A DNA stretch of 64,000 nt from contig JBJMMD010000038.1 in the NCBI GenBank assembly GCA_045804965.1, positions 1 to 64,000 on the forward strand. The letters run 5' to 3'. Each line of letters begins with the position of its first letter. Within the stretch, counting starts at the first letter, position 1. This document shows positions 43,256-52,264 of this stretch, one piece after another. The position numbers and the translations under genes are program-made. Below the pieces are notes generated by a model, which was not told the origin of the DNA, made no database searches, and was given only the letters and a program-made list of their open reading frames with translations. Source of the stretch: CAVTUU01 sp045804965 (GTDB lineage Bacteria; Chloroflexota; Chloroflexia; Thermomicrobiales; UBA6265).

Positions 43256-43855
43256 ATGCGCCGCCTCGTACTTTTGATCGCCGTGATTGCCCTCGCCGCG
43301 CAGGCGAGCAGTGCGGCAATGGACCAGCAGGGAACGCCCTTCGCCGGGCGCGAGGTGCCCGATCCGTCGACCTGCACCGTCGAGCCGAGATCGCCCGATA
43401 TCCTGGCGCAAACACCGGTCGCCGCGACGCCCGAAGCGACGCCGGCAACACCACAAGCCGTAACAGTGCCATCAGGCAATCCGGCCGATGCCGCGACGAC
43501 TTCAGCAATCACAGACGTCATCCGCCAGCTTTACGCCTGCCTGAATGGCGGCGACACATTGCGTGTCCTTGCGCTCTTCACGGATCCCGCGGCAGTCAAG
43601 TTCTTAGCCATCCGTCCAGACCTCGCCATTCCGCCCACGAACGCGACGCCACCTGCCTCTCCGCCGGAAGCCCGGATCGCCATCGTCGCCATTGATAATG
43701 TGACAACTCTGCCAGATGGTCGCGTCTTCGCACTCGTGACTCAAGACGATCCGGCACGTCCGCCCGAGGGGCCGGAACCAATCTTCGTCTACTTCGCCAA
43801 GCAGGATGATCACTGGTTAATCGACGACTTCCTGCCCTTGGCGACATCGCCATAG
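43256..43855 (+). CDS. Small exported protein with NTF2/SnoaL-like domain
   Basis: A 199-residue protein. A signal peptide (MRRLVLLIAVIALAAQASSA) is followed by a Thr/Pro/Ala linker (TPVAATPEATPATPQAV). The mature domain (ITDVIRQLYACLNGGDTLRV, LALFTDPAAVKFLA, and PIFVYFAKQDDHWLIDDFLP) looks like an NTF2-like cone fold. The ATG at 43256 has GGAAGGA upstream. It is 29 bases after the PTET-repeat gene and probably in its operon. Ligand unknown. Confidence 0.75.
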   Translation: MRRLVLLIAVIALAAQASSAAMDQQGTPFAGREVPDPSTCTVEPRSPDILAQTPVAATPEATPATPQAVTVPSGNPADAATTSAITDVIRQLYACLNGGDTLRVLALFTDPAAVKFLAIRPDLAIPPTNATPPASPPEARIAIVAIDNVTTLPDGRVFALVTQDDPARPPEGPEPIFVYFAKQDDHWLIDDFLPLATSP

Positions 43856-43889
43856 ACCGGGTCAACTCGCCGTTCGTGCGTTGGCCCGC

Positions 43890-46094
43890 TCACCCTCTCG
43901 GCCGACGCGGGAGCAGCGCCAGCGTTCCCTTGACACGGCCGCCGAGCGATGCGTTCCGTGCCTGTGGCACCGGCTTGCGCACGACGCGCACTCGTCCCTC
44001 GCGCCGCATCACCCGAAAGCGCGTTCGTCCGTTCTGGTCGCGCTGGCACCCGAGGTCGAGGCTGGTTTGGCCGACGCGAAGACCCTCCAACCGGAGGTTC
44101 GGCAACCAGGCTGGCAGATGCGGGTCGACCAGTAGCACGCCGAGCGGGGCCACGGGCCGCATGCCAAGCAGCGATTGCATGACGATCGCGACCATACTCG
44201 CCGACCACCCTTGCGGCACATTGCTCTCAGGGTAAAAGCCCGGGTGGGGGTGTTGCGTATCTCGAGGCGCGCCACCGAGCACTTCAGGGAGCCGGTCGCC
44301 AACGAAGAGCTCGCTCGCGGCGAAAAGTCCCTCGGCAAGCCGATGCAACTCCTCCCAGCAGCCGTAGCGTGCGAAGCCGAACGCGAACGTGCCGTTCTCG
44401 ACCGGCCAGACGCTGCCACGGTGATAGCTGAAGGGGTCAAAGGCCGGATGGTCGGTGGAGAGCGTGCGGATCCCCCAACCGCTGAACAGATCCGGCGCCA
44501 TCAGTCGCTGCGCGACCCGGCGGCCTTTCTCAACTGGCACGATGCCGGCAGCTAAGAGGTGACCGGTATTCGAAGCGATCGAGCGGACTTGCTGCTTGTC
44601 AGGTCCGAGCGCCATCGCGTAGAAGCCCTTGTCTTCCATCCAAAAGGCTTGGTCGAAACGGCGCTTGAGCGCTCGCGCCTTGCCGTGCAATTCCACCCCG
44701 TATGCACGATCGCCAGCGGCGAAGAAAGCAGCGGCCGCCTGCTCCAATCCCACGTACCAATACGCCTGCAGCTCACTTGTCGCAATTGGAGCCTCAATAA
44801 TTGCGCCATACTCGTCCACAATCGCGTCAAACGAATCCTTCCAACCTTGGTTGCCGACGCCCTTCTCCGACTTCGTCACATATTCGATGAACCCGTCGCC
44901 GTCGAGGTCGCCGTAGCGGTCGAGCCAGTCGATTGCCTGGCGCGCGGCCGGCAAGAGTTCGCGCACCGTTTCGAGATCGTTCGTCCAGGCGAGGTACTGA
45001 CCGAGCATGATCAGGAAGTCCGGAGGCGTCGCGTAGTCACCGTAGTAGCGGCGAAAGGGATCGATCCCGAGGAGGGAGAGCGGACCCCAACGTGCCTGGT
45101 GAATCAGCTTACCGGGCTCCTCGTCGAGCCAGTCATCGATAGTCGTTCCCTGCCAGGCTGCGTTCAGGCGGAGCGTGTCCCGCATCATCGATGGCATTGC
45201 TGGGAGTGCTTGCCAGGCGATCGTCAACGTGTCGCGCCCGAAGAATTGCTGGTAGAGCGGGAGTCCGGCAATCGGCGCCGCCGGACCGGGTTCGAGGCCA
45301 AGCGGGAGCGACGCGAGATCATCAATCGCGTTCTGCCACGCCCGCGCTACGCTCGCGTTGGTCGTGATCAGGACCGGGGCCTCTTCCTTGAGGCGCTGCC
45401 GTACCTTTTCCAGCGCAGCGGGCGGTCCATCGAAGATCTGGCGGGACGGTTCCCGGCGAACGCCGTCAAAGATCGGCTCTACCGCGAGGTGCAGTTCAAC
45501 TTGCTGGTGCGGAGCGAGCGCAATCGTGGCGATCAAGCTGCCATTCTCGCAACGGAGCGGTCCCGGCGCCTCTTCTACCCGCACGGCGACTGCCCGGTCG
45601 AGCTGAGGGTGTGCGTATCGGAACACGACCTCTTGGCGATCCTGATCCCAGACCGATTCCACATCGCCAGATTGCTGCCGCTTGCCCTCCTTCGCCTCGG
45701 AAATGTCGGCGAAATCGGCGGCAAGATGTATGACCAGCTCGAAGCGAGCCGTTTCGCGGGCATGATAGTTCTGAATGCGGAACGCTTCCCGCATCCCCTC
45801 GCTCACTGCCCGCGCGATCTCGACGGATACCGCCTGTTTGGGGACTGTCAGTCCGCCCGGCACCTGGGCGTAGGCGAAGAACGCGGCGCCGCCGACCGGG
45901 CTTGCCCCGGCGGGGGTGAGTGGCTGCCCGGCCACTGTGACTTCATCCCGGGACAGCAACCTGGTTTCGTCGATGTAGAAGCCTTCGATATCGCGGCCGG
46001 TCACCCAACCATCAAGATTGGTCACGAGGAGCGACCGACCGCTATAGATGAAGTGCTGGCCGGGTCGAGCCCGCAGCTCGATGCGGGGTGCCAT
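43890..46094 (-). CDS. Glycogen debranching-type glycosidase (GDE N-terminal and six-hairpin domains)
   Basis: A 734-residue cytosolic enzyme. The N-terminal domain (VTNLDGWVTGRDIEGFYIDE, TRLLSRDEVTVAGQPL) is the bacterial GDE_N type. An (alpha/alpha)6 catalytic domain follows with GLPLYQQFFGRDTLTIAWQA, ALPAMPSMMRDTLRLNAAWQ, NQGWKDSFDAIVDEYG and FSYHRGSVWPVENGTFAFGF. Such enzymes remove alpha-1,6 branches or act on related glycosides. The last 70 residues (MRREGRVRVVRKPVPQARN..) are unconserved. It starts 3 bases after the SDR gene stop, so they form an operon. Confidence 0.85.
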   Translation of the reverse strand: MAPRIELRARPGQHFIYSGRSLLVTNLDGWVTGRDIEGFYIDETRLLSRDEVTVAGQPLTPAGASPVGGAAFFAYAQVPGGLTVPKQAVSVEIARAVSEGMREAFRIQNYHARETARFELVIHLAADFADISEAKEGKRQQSGDVESVWDQDRQEVVFRYAHPQLDRAVAVRVEEAPGPLRCENGSLIATIALAPHQQVELHLAVEPIFDGVRREPSRQIFDGPPAALEKVRQRLKEEAPVLITTNASVARAWQNAIDDLASLPLGLEPGPAAPIAGLPLYQQFFGRDTLTIAWQALPAMPSMMRDTLRLNAAWQGTTIDDWLDEEPGKLIHQARWGPLSLLGIDPFRRYYGDYATPPDFLIMLGQYLAWTNDLETVRELLPAARQAIDWLDRYGDLDGDGFIEYVTKSEKGVGNQGWKDSFDAIVDEYGAIIEAPIATSELQAYWYVGLEQAAAAFFAAGDRAYGVELHGKARALKRRFDQAFWMEDKGFYAMALGPDKQQVRSIASNTGHLLAAGIVPVEKGRRVAQRLMAPDLFSGWGIRTLSTDHPAFDPFSYHRGSVWPVENGTFAFGFARYGCWEELHRLAEGLFAASELFVGDRLPEVLGGAPRDTQHPHPGFYPESNVPQGWSASMVAIVMQSLLGMRPVAPLGVLLVDPHLPAWLPNLRLEGLRVGQTSLDLGCQRDQNGRTRFRVMRREGRVRVVRKPVPQARNASLGGRVKGTLALLPRRPRG

Positions 46095-46097
46095 CGC

Positions 46098-47105
46098 TCA
46101 CCGACCGGCTCGCCGTGCCATTACCATCGCGCCCGCCAGCGTCAGCCCGACCAGGGCGCGCTCGCGGTTCGGGTGCAAACCGAGCACCCGGGTGTAGAGA
46201 CTGACCGATTGCGAGTGCGTGCCGAAGTCGCCCGTCACTGATCCGGTTCCAGACAGCGGAGCAAACATGTTGTCCTGCCCGTCGTCAGGAACCTCCGTCC
46301 GCTGCTGATTAAAGGCCTGCCCACCCTGAAGCATGAACCGATCGACCAGCGACGGGCTCATTCGTTGCAGCATCGATAAGAACTTGCCTCCACCGCCGAC
46401 ATAGATATCGCGGCGCGGATGCTCGGCAGCGAAGAGGATCGCCTCGGCCACCGTCCGGGGTTCATAGACCGGCGCGATCGGCTTCGGCTTGACCCCAAGC
46501 TTCGAGCGCGCGTTGGCGAAAAGGGGCGTGTTGATCGAGGAGGGCAGAACGAGCGTGACCGCGATCCCGCTCTGCTCATACGCGAGCTCCATCCGCAGCG
46601 CCGCGGTGAATCCCTTGATTCCATGCTTTGCGGCGCAGTACGCGGACTGAAGCGGCACTGCCCGCTCCGCAAGCTCGGATGCGACATTGATGATCATGCC
46701 TTGATGCTGACGCCGAAGGTGGGGCAGCGCCGCTTTCATGCCATATATCTGCCCGAGCAGATTTACCCGAAGCACGCGCTCAATCTCGTCGGGCGTGAGC
46801 TGCTCGACCGTGGCGTAGATGCTGATCGCCGCGTTGTTGACCCACGTATCGATCCGTCCGAACCGGGCGACAGCCTGGCCAGCGAGTCGCTCGACTTGCT
46901 CCCAAACCGCCACGTCCGTCACGACCGGGAGGGCCTGGCCGCCGAGGCGCTCGACTTCCCGCGCCACCTCGTTGAGTGCCGTTTCATTGCGAGCGGCGAG
47001 CACGACCGACGCGCCCTGCCGCCCGAACGCGATAGCGGTTTCGCGGCCAATGCCCGAGGAAGCACCGGTGATGACGACGACTTGCTCAGCGACGGCACGC
47101 GGCAT
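46098..47105 (-). CDS. Short-chain dehydrogenase/reductase
   Basis: A classical SDR of 335 residues using NAD(P)H. The Rossmann motif VVVITGASSGIGRETAIAFG, NNAA at 90-93, and the triad S143, Y156 and K160 (SAYCAAKHGIKG) are present. Beyond residue 230 it has a roughly 100-residue extension (YVGGGGKFLSMLQRMSPSLV and a final LAGAMVMARRAGR), seen in many SDRs from high-GC bacteria. It precedes the debranching enzyme gene in the same operon. Substrate unknown. Confidence 0.88.
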   Translation of the reverse strand: MPRAVAEQVVVITGASSGIGRETAIAFGRQGASVVLAARNETALNEVAREVERLGGQALPVVTDVAVWEQVERLAGQAVARFGRIDTWVNNAAISIYATVEQLTPDEIERVLRVNLLGQIYGMKAALPHLRRQHQGMIINVASELAERAVPLQSAYCAAKHGIKGFTAALRMELAYEQSGIAVTLVLPSSINTPLFANARSKLGVKPKPIAPVYEPRTVAEAILFAAEHPRRDIYVGGGGKFLSMLQRMSPSLVDRFMLQGGQAFNQQRTEVPDDGQDNMFAPLSGTGSVTGDFGTHSQSVSLYTRVLGLHPNRERALVGLTLAGAMVMARRAGR

Positions 47106-47128
47106 TCCATTGCCCCCGAGCGTACGAG

Positions 47129-47650
47129 CTATGGCATGCTACGGACCGTTGTCGTTGTCGCACCCTCTGCGGCGGGCCGATCCGACAGCGAACTCGGCGC
47201 GTTCAAATTGGCGCCTGGATCAACGCCCATACCAAGACGGTCGACAAGCTCGCCACCGAGCCACCCCGTAACCAAGGCCAATAGCAGCCCGATGATCTCT
47301 AGGGCGATGGGCAGACCTGACGCATCTTTGGGTGGGTCATCATTCCGGAGCAGCCAGGCAATGGCGAACAGCACGACAATGACGACATTGCCCAATCCGT
47401 GCAACATTCCAATCCGTTTGGCTCGCGTGGCGCTCGGAATAGCGAACCAATCCACCGCGCCGAACACGGCGGCGAGCAAGCCGCCGATGATCCCGGCGGC
47501 GATCATATAAAAGCCGGCGCGAGCAAGGCTGTTCCAGTCACCTATCAGGTCGATCAGATCGAAAAGGACAGCGGTTCCGAGCAGCCCGAGTGGAAACGGA
47601 ATCAACATCGGGTGTATCGGATGACCCAGGAGCTTGGCGCGGCTTTCCAT
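47129..47650 (-). CDS. DUF2231 membrane protein
   Basis: A 173-residue inner-membrane protein with four helices; the signature MESRAKLLGHPIHPMLIPFP marks the family (the HPIHPMLIPFP heme- or metal-like motif), followed by FDLIDLIGDWNSLARAGFYM and GAVDWFAI. The ATG at 47650 has GAGGAGG upstream. It lies 23 bases before the SDR gene and may be the first gene of that operon. The function of DUF2231 is not known. Confidence 0.85.
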   Translation of the reverse strand: MESRAKLLGHPIHPMLIPFPLGLLGTAVLFDLIDLIGDWNSLARAGFYMIAAGIIGGLLAAVFGAVDWFAIPSATRAKRIGMLHGLGNVVIVVLFAIAWLLRNDDPPKDASGLPIALEIIGLLLALVTGWLGGELVDRLGMGVDPGANLNAPSSLSDRPAAEGATTTTVRSMP

Positions 47651-47803
47651 AACGTCTCCTCCTCCGCAACTCAATCGTCCCGCAACGCAAATTCCATGCC
47701 GGAAGAGGAGCAACCGGAGCGCACAGGGCGAACCTCGGCTTGAATCAATCGAGTTGGCACTTGCAAGACTCACGAACAGCCGATTGGAGTTGGTTACGAG
47801 CGG

Positions 47804-48397
47804 TCAGTTCACAGTCGGATTTGCTCGATCAGCGATACCGGTTGGCGAGAGCAACCGCGCCAGCAACTCGACTTGTCCGGCGTGGTGCGCTTCATGGTGG
47901 ACCAAGTGAAACAGAATCCAGTCGATCGTGAAGACTTCGTTCGGGGGCGGAGAGCCATCAGGAACGGGCGATGCGACCAGGCGCGCGAGATCGCCGTCCG
48001 TCAGGCCCTTGAGGGCGTCGAGCACATCTCGCCGCACACGATCGAGCCGATCGGTGAAATAGGCGAGAGGTTTGTTGCGGACTTGCGGCAGACCGAGACG
48101 AAGCGGCAGCGCTTCTTCCCAGCCATCGTACTCGGTGTCGGGACGCTGGAAGATTTCCTCGAAGATCCAGGACCACTCGATTGCCGCGACGTGAAGCAAT
48201 TGGGTGCCGATCGACTCCGTCTGCTCGTCAGGATGCCAACTGAGCTGCTGAGGCGGCAGATCCGCCGTCGAGCGCAACAGTTCTTGCCGAGTCTCAGTGA
48301 GCTGGGCCACGTACCGTCCGATCTGCGGGCTGAACCCCGGTATGGGATCGCACGATACGATTTTCGGTGGAGGGTTCGCCGATCGTGGCGTAGTCAT
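47804..48397 (-). CDS. DinB-family protein
   Basis: A 197-residue four-helix protein with metal-ligand histidines H69 (QLLHVAAIEWSW) and those in HLVHHEAHHAGQVELLAR. DinB/YfiT-like proteins are metal-dependent enzymes, often thiol transferases. AAGGGG precedes the ATG at 48397. It is divergent from the xylanase gene; the 48398-48587 gap has no further gene. Confidence 0.85.
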   Translation of the reverse strand: MTTPRSANPPPKIVSCDPIPGFSPQIGRYVAQLTETRQELLRSTADLPPQQLSWHPDEQTESIGTQLLHVAAIEWSWIFEEIFQRPDTEYDGWEEALPLRLGLPQVRNKPLAYFTDRLDRVRRDVLDALKGLTDGDLARLVASPVPDGSPPPNEVFTIDWILFHLVHHEAHHAGQVELLARLLSPTGIADRANPTVN

Positions 48398-48587
48398 CGT
48401 GTGCCCCTTCTTGGCGATTGTCGTTCGCGCCGTGTGCGCGCAATGTCCGCGCCAGGTCTTGACGCGCTGTCCGGCGAGCCGTACGCTCCCCGCACTTCCT
48501 GCAATCGTTTTCACGCACATGCCGAGAGGGTTGAACACCTCAGTCTGCGGACGTTCGAAACGCAGAAGACCCAAAGGAGGGTGATAC

Positions 48588-49799
48588 GTGAGTCGTAACC
48601 ATCTGCTGACCAGACGCTCGGCAATACTTGGCGCTGGCGCGACCGCAAGCGGCTTGATCCTTGGGCCGCGCCTCGCGGCCGCCCAGGACGCGACGCCAAT
48701 GGCGACGCCGGAGGCGAGTCCGATCGCCCTCACCCCTGTGCCTCTCTGGCAAACGGCGATCGAGCGCGGCATCATCTATGGCTCCTCGGCGACCACCTGG
48801 CAGGTCGACGATGCGGAATACAAGCAATTGGCCCTCCATGAACCGGCAATCCTCTTCACCGAGGACGATCTCCTGTGGTGGCGGCTGAAGCCGGCGCCTG
48901 ATGCGGACCTCGACTTCCAGTTTGGCGATCAATTCGTCGATCTGGCCGAGCAGAATCAGAAGCTTGTTTTCGGTGCCCATCTCGTCTGGGACGAGGGGTT
49001 CGGTGACGGTTGGACCGAGGATGATCTCTTCGGCATGGACAAGAAGGCCGCGACCGATCTGATCCTCGGCACGATCGACCAGGAAGTCGGGCGTTACAAG
49101 GGTCGGGTCCAGGCCTGGAGCGTCGTCAACGAGGCGATCGACGCCAACGAAGCCGACGGCATGCGGAAAGACGACTACCCTTGGTACCAGACGATGGGGC
49201 CGGACTACATCGAACAATCGTTCAAGGCTGCCCACGCGGCTGATCCCGACGCGGTGCTCCTCCTCAACGAGTTCGGCTTCGAAACCGACAGCGAATACGA
49301 CAAGGCAGCCGACAAGCGGGCCAAGACACTCCTCGTCCTCGACCGCTTGCTCGGCGCGAAGATCCCGGTCCACGCCCTGGGAGTGCAGGCGCATCTCGTG
49401 GCCGATGGCTTCGCCGACAAGTTCGATGCGAAAAGCTATCAGCAATTCCTCTCTGACGTCGCCGCTCGCGGGCTGAAGATTTTCATCACCGAGATGGACG
49501 TGCTCGACGATGGACTTCCCGCTGAAAGCGCGCCGCGCGATCAGGCCATCGCCGACATTTACGAGAAATACTTGACTACCACATTGCGAGAACCCGCCGT
49601 CGCTGCGGTCATCACCTTCGGACTCTCCGACCGCTACACCTGGTTGCAGGAGGATTACCCGCGGGACGACGGCGCTCCTCGGCGTCCGCTCCCCTTTGAC
49701 GACGCGCTCAAGCCCAAACCGGCTTACGACGCGATTAAGAGCGCCCTGAAAAACGCCCCTCCGCGCAGCGCCCTGTGGAAACTGCCATCAGGGAGTTAG
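48588..49799 (+). CDS. Secreted GH10 endo-1,4-beta-xylanase
   Basis: Cleaves xylan outside the cell. A twin-arginine-like signal (LLTRRSAILGAGATASGLIL) is followed by a linker QDATPMATPEASP. The GH10 barrel shows the acid/base E182 (WSVVNEAID), the nucleophile E302 (IFITEMDVL), and HLVWD at 131-135. The 403-residue length suits a single-domain enzyme; no carbohydrate-binding module is present. The GTG start has AAAGGAGG upstream. It stands alone, between divergent and convergent genes. Confidence 0.92.
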   Translation: MSRNHLLTRRSAILGAGATASGLILGPRLAAAQDATPMATPEASPIALTPVPLWQTAIERGIIYGSSATTWQVDDAEYKQLALHEPAILFTEDDLLWWRLKPAPDADLDFQFGDQFVDLAEQNQKLVFGAHLVWDEGFGDGWTEDDLFGMDKKAATDLILGTIDQEVGRYKGRVQAWSVVNEAIDANEADGMRKDDYPWYQTMGPDYIEQSFKAAHAADPDAVLLLNEFGFETDSEYDKAADKRAKTLLVLDRLLGAKIPVHALGVQAHLVADGFADKFDAKSYQQFLSDVAARGLKIFITEMDVLDDGLPAESAPRDQAIADIYEKYLTTTLREPAVAAVITFGLSDRYTWLQEDYPRDDGAPRRPLPFDDALKPKPAYDAIKSALKNAPPRSALWKLPSGS

Positions 49800-49864
49800 G
49801 GCGGGCAACCGTCACACGGCAACGAGTGCTCACCCGGAACAACCTTCACCCGGCGCTGACGCGC

Positions 49865-49975
49865 AACCCTCTCCCTTTTCACGAAGGGAGAGGGACGATG
49901 GGTGCACCACACAGCGACTCGGCCCCTCTCCCGCGCATGGGAGAGGGGATAGGGGGTGAGGGCTGTTTGGCAAAG
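49865..49975. repeat. Dispersed palindromic repeat, family 3
   Basis: Two hairpins of the form CCCTCTCCC..GGGAGAGGG and CCCCTCTCCCGCGCATGGGA with GAGGGG, then GGGGGTGAGGG. A second copy lies at 52.1-52.25 kb. No gene is present in 49800-49977. Confidence 0.7.
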
Positions 49976-49977
49976 TG

Positions 49978-52071
49978 CTACGGCTCCAATTGCACAATGC
50001 TGTAAACCGGCACATTGCGAATCGTGACACGGTGGATATCGCTACTGTCGGAAACCGACGCCTCCACGCCTAGACTTGGACTGAACGCGGACGCGCCGCC
50101 GAATTTTCCGGGCAAGCGGACGTCGATCACGAGCTCAGGCATGACCGGCGTCAGGTCGCGCTCGTCGTCGTAGTCGTACCTGATGACGTGGACGGCGACC
50201 CCTCGCTCAACTCGCTGTAGATTGACGGCAAGGTTCACGGGTTGTGCGAGCGAGACCTGCCGTCCACTGGGTAGGAAGTTGGCGACGCCTGTCGCCTGAT
50301 CGTCACGTCTTTCCGTGTTCGGATGATCTGTGAGCGCCTGCCGACGATCGTTCGGAAGATTCTCGCCAATCTCACCCAGCGCGAGGATGTGACCTCCTTC
50401 TTCCAAGAACGCGCTGAGCAGATCGCCCTGGGCATCAGTTAGATACTGACATTCGGGCAGGATCAGGGTTCGATATTGATGCACGTCCTCGACCGTGAGC
50501 GTGTCGCTGCGCAGGGCGCCATCCGGAAAGAAGAGGACATCATACGGTTGGGTTTCCTCGCTCAAGGCATTGCATACGTTCCAGAAGGGGAGCGCCTCTT
50601 CGCGCGCAGCGAGCCGGCGATGATCCTCGAACTGTTCTGGACGGGCAACGCGACGAAAATTGCTCTCGATGCTGTAGACGACCGCGACCTCCGCGCAGGT
50701 GCGCCGGCTGAACAGGTGCTCGTGGTCGGCCAGAAAGCGTTGAATCTCGACGCAGAGATCATGCGGCGCCCAGAAGGAATCCTGTTCGACGCTGCCGAGC
50801 CATGCGCCGTACGGCACACTCATGTTGGCGCCGAGGGCCGCGGCCTCATACAGCGACATCCGGAACAGATCGTAGCCCTTGCCGACCTTCAACTTTTCAA
50901 CCAACGCGGGCACAACCCCACCATATGGGTTCTCGACGACGACCACCGGCTTGGATCCCGCGAAGCCCGCGACGTAGCGGTACCACGCCGGTTGCTTGTA
51001 CCGCGTGGTGCGCATCTCGGTGATGATGAGGTCGACCTTCGGTTCCAGCGCGTGGTATTGGTCCAGCACGTTGAAGAAGTTGCCGGAGACAAGCACAGAT
51101 CGGCCTTTACTGGCCGCGTACTCGCGCGCGTAGTCGGCAATCTCCGCAAAGTAGCGCGTGATCGCTCGCCGTTGAAAGCGCAGATACTGCGAGAAAAGTG
51201 GGGACGCCTCGCGATCTGTCTTGAAGTCGTAGCCCTGCGCCAAAAGCCATTCGCCGTAGTGAAAACGCGCAAGGTCGACCTGATCGAGCTCCGGCGGGCG
51301 TTGGTCGGGCGGAAGCTCGCGCAGATGCGCGCGAAATCCTTTCATGCAGTCCTTACAAAAGCAACCGCCGTATTGCAGCGTGGTCAGCGGCAGTTCCGCC
51401 TCGTCGAGCTGGACGCCGTGAACCCCGGCGTCGATTTGGATACGGACGATGGCCTTCAAATATTCGCGCCAAACCGGGTTGTTGCGATCCATCGTGTAAC
51501 ACATGTGCTCGCGGTCGGGACACTCCACCCAGCGGGCGTGGCACGGCACGCCATAAATGTCGCGTGAGCACGCTTCGTCGAGGAGATCGTGCACCGGCTC
51601 GCCGTCGCTATTGACGAGACCGCCGGGGAAGTACCGCTCGAACGGGGGCCACAGTTTCGGGTAGCGGTTCTGGGAGAACTCGCGTAGTCCGAGCCAGCCG
51701 GGCTTGCCGATGCCACGCGGTTCGTTGAGGGCGAGAACCCGGTCTTCTTCGTCGCTGAACTCGGTCGGGAACTCCCAACCTTGGACCTCGAAAACGATGC
51801 CAAAGACCTTGATCCCGTGCTTCGTGCACTCGGCAACGAACTCGGCGTCGTTGACGAACCCGTAGAAGCGAAATCGGGGATCGATGTCCCCGAACGCTTC
51901 TTGCTCTAGATATGGTAACGAGATCGAACCGCCGCCAAGCGCGGACCAAACCAGCACCGTCGCCCGGTACTCGCGCAGATCGTCGATCATCCTCAGCCGG
52001 CGCGGAGGAAGGCTCGGGTGATAGCAATGCTGGCGCGGGTACCACGCATCGAAATACACCCCGCGCTCCAT
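49978..52071 (-). CDS. GH-A-like glycoside hydrolase, unassigned family
   Basis: A product of 697 residues, cytosolic. The N-terminal barrel starts MERGVYFDAWYPRQHCYHPS and has RATVLVWSALGGGSISLPYL, and GVHGVQLDEAELPLTTLQYG with FCKDCMKGFRAHLRE, a Cys pair like that in GH42-related proteins. VSGNFFNVLDQYH and DLIITEMRTTRYK lie where the nucleophile is expected. From about residue 480 a GATase-like trimerisation-type region follows (TLILPECQYLTDAQGDLLSA, FLEEGGHILALG). It resembles putative GH42-like or alpha-L-fucosidase-like enzymes but I cannot name the family. The ATG at 52071 has AAAGGGAG upstream. It is the last gene of the second ABC operon. Confidence 0.7.
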   Translation of the reverse strand: MERGVYFDAWYPRQHCYHPSLPPRRLRMIDDLREYRATVLVWSALGGGSISLPYLEQEAFGDIDPRFRFYGFVNDAEFVAECTKHGIKVFGIVFEVQGWEFPTEFSDEEDRVLALNEPRGIGKPGWLGLREFSQNRYPKLWPPFERYFPGGLVNSDGEPVHDLLDEACSRDIYGVPCHARWVECPDREHMCYTMDRNNPVWREYLKAIVRIQIDAGVHGVQLDEAELPLTTLQYGGCFCKDCMKGFRAHLRELPPDQRPPELDQVDLARFHYGEWLLAQGYDFKTDREASPLFSQYLRFQRRAITRYFAEIADYAREYAASKGRSVLVSGNFFNVLDQYHALEPKVDLIITEMRTTRYKQPAWYRYVAGFAGSKPVVVVENPYGGVVPALVEKLKVGKGYDLFRMSLYEAAALGANMSVPYGAWLGSVEQDSFWAPHDLCVEIQRFLADHEHLFSRRTCAEVAVVYSIESNFRRVARPEQFEDHRRLAAREEALPFWNVCNALSEETQPYDVLFFPDGALRSDTLTVEDVHQYRTLILPECQYLTDAQGDLLSAFLEEGGHILALGEIGENLPNDRRQALTDHPNTERRDDQATGVANFLPSGRQVSLAQPVNLAVNLQRVERGVAVHVIRYDYDDERDLTPVMPELVIDVRLPGKFGGASAFSPSLGVEASVSDSSDIHRVTIRNVPVYSIVQLEP

Positions 52072-52084
52072 GCAGACTCCCTTT

Positions 52085-52250
52085 CCTGGAGTTCCCTCAT
52101 CCCTTGATCCCCTCTCCCTCGCAAGGGAGAGGGGAAACCGTCTACAAGGTTCGAATTCAATGGACCATTCGGTTCTGCACTCAATCTGGAAACCGCTCCC
52201 TCTCCCGTGCGCGGGAGAGGGTGGCCGCAGGCCGGGTGAGGGAACTCTTT
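52085..52250. repeat. Dispersed palindromic repeat, family 3
   Basis: Modules CCCTCATCCCTTGATCCCCT, CTCCCTCGCAAGGGAGAGG and GCGGGAGAGGGTGGCCGCAG followed by GCCGGGTGAGGGAACTC match the copy near 49.9 kb and are common in such genomes. It lies between two operon genes, so it may shape the transcript. It is not coding. Confidence 0.7.
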
Positions 52251-52264
52251 TCGACGACCGCGGC

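Noticed and set aside
44559..46241. 560-codon plus-strand open frame
   Set aside because: It is antisense to the debranching enzyme; its length is explained by high GC and the codon bias of the true gene.
49978..52071. Calling the last operon gene a second beta-galactosidase
   Set aside because: It has a GH-A-like barrel and a GATase-like region, but the GH42 active-site context (DNEYN, METQ) is absent.
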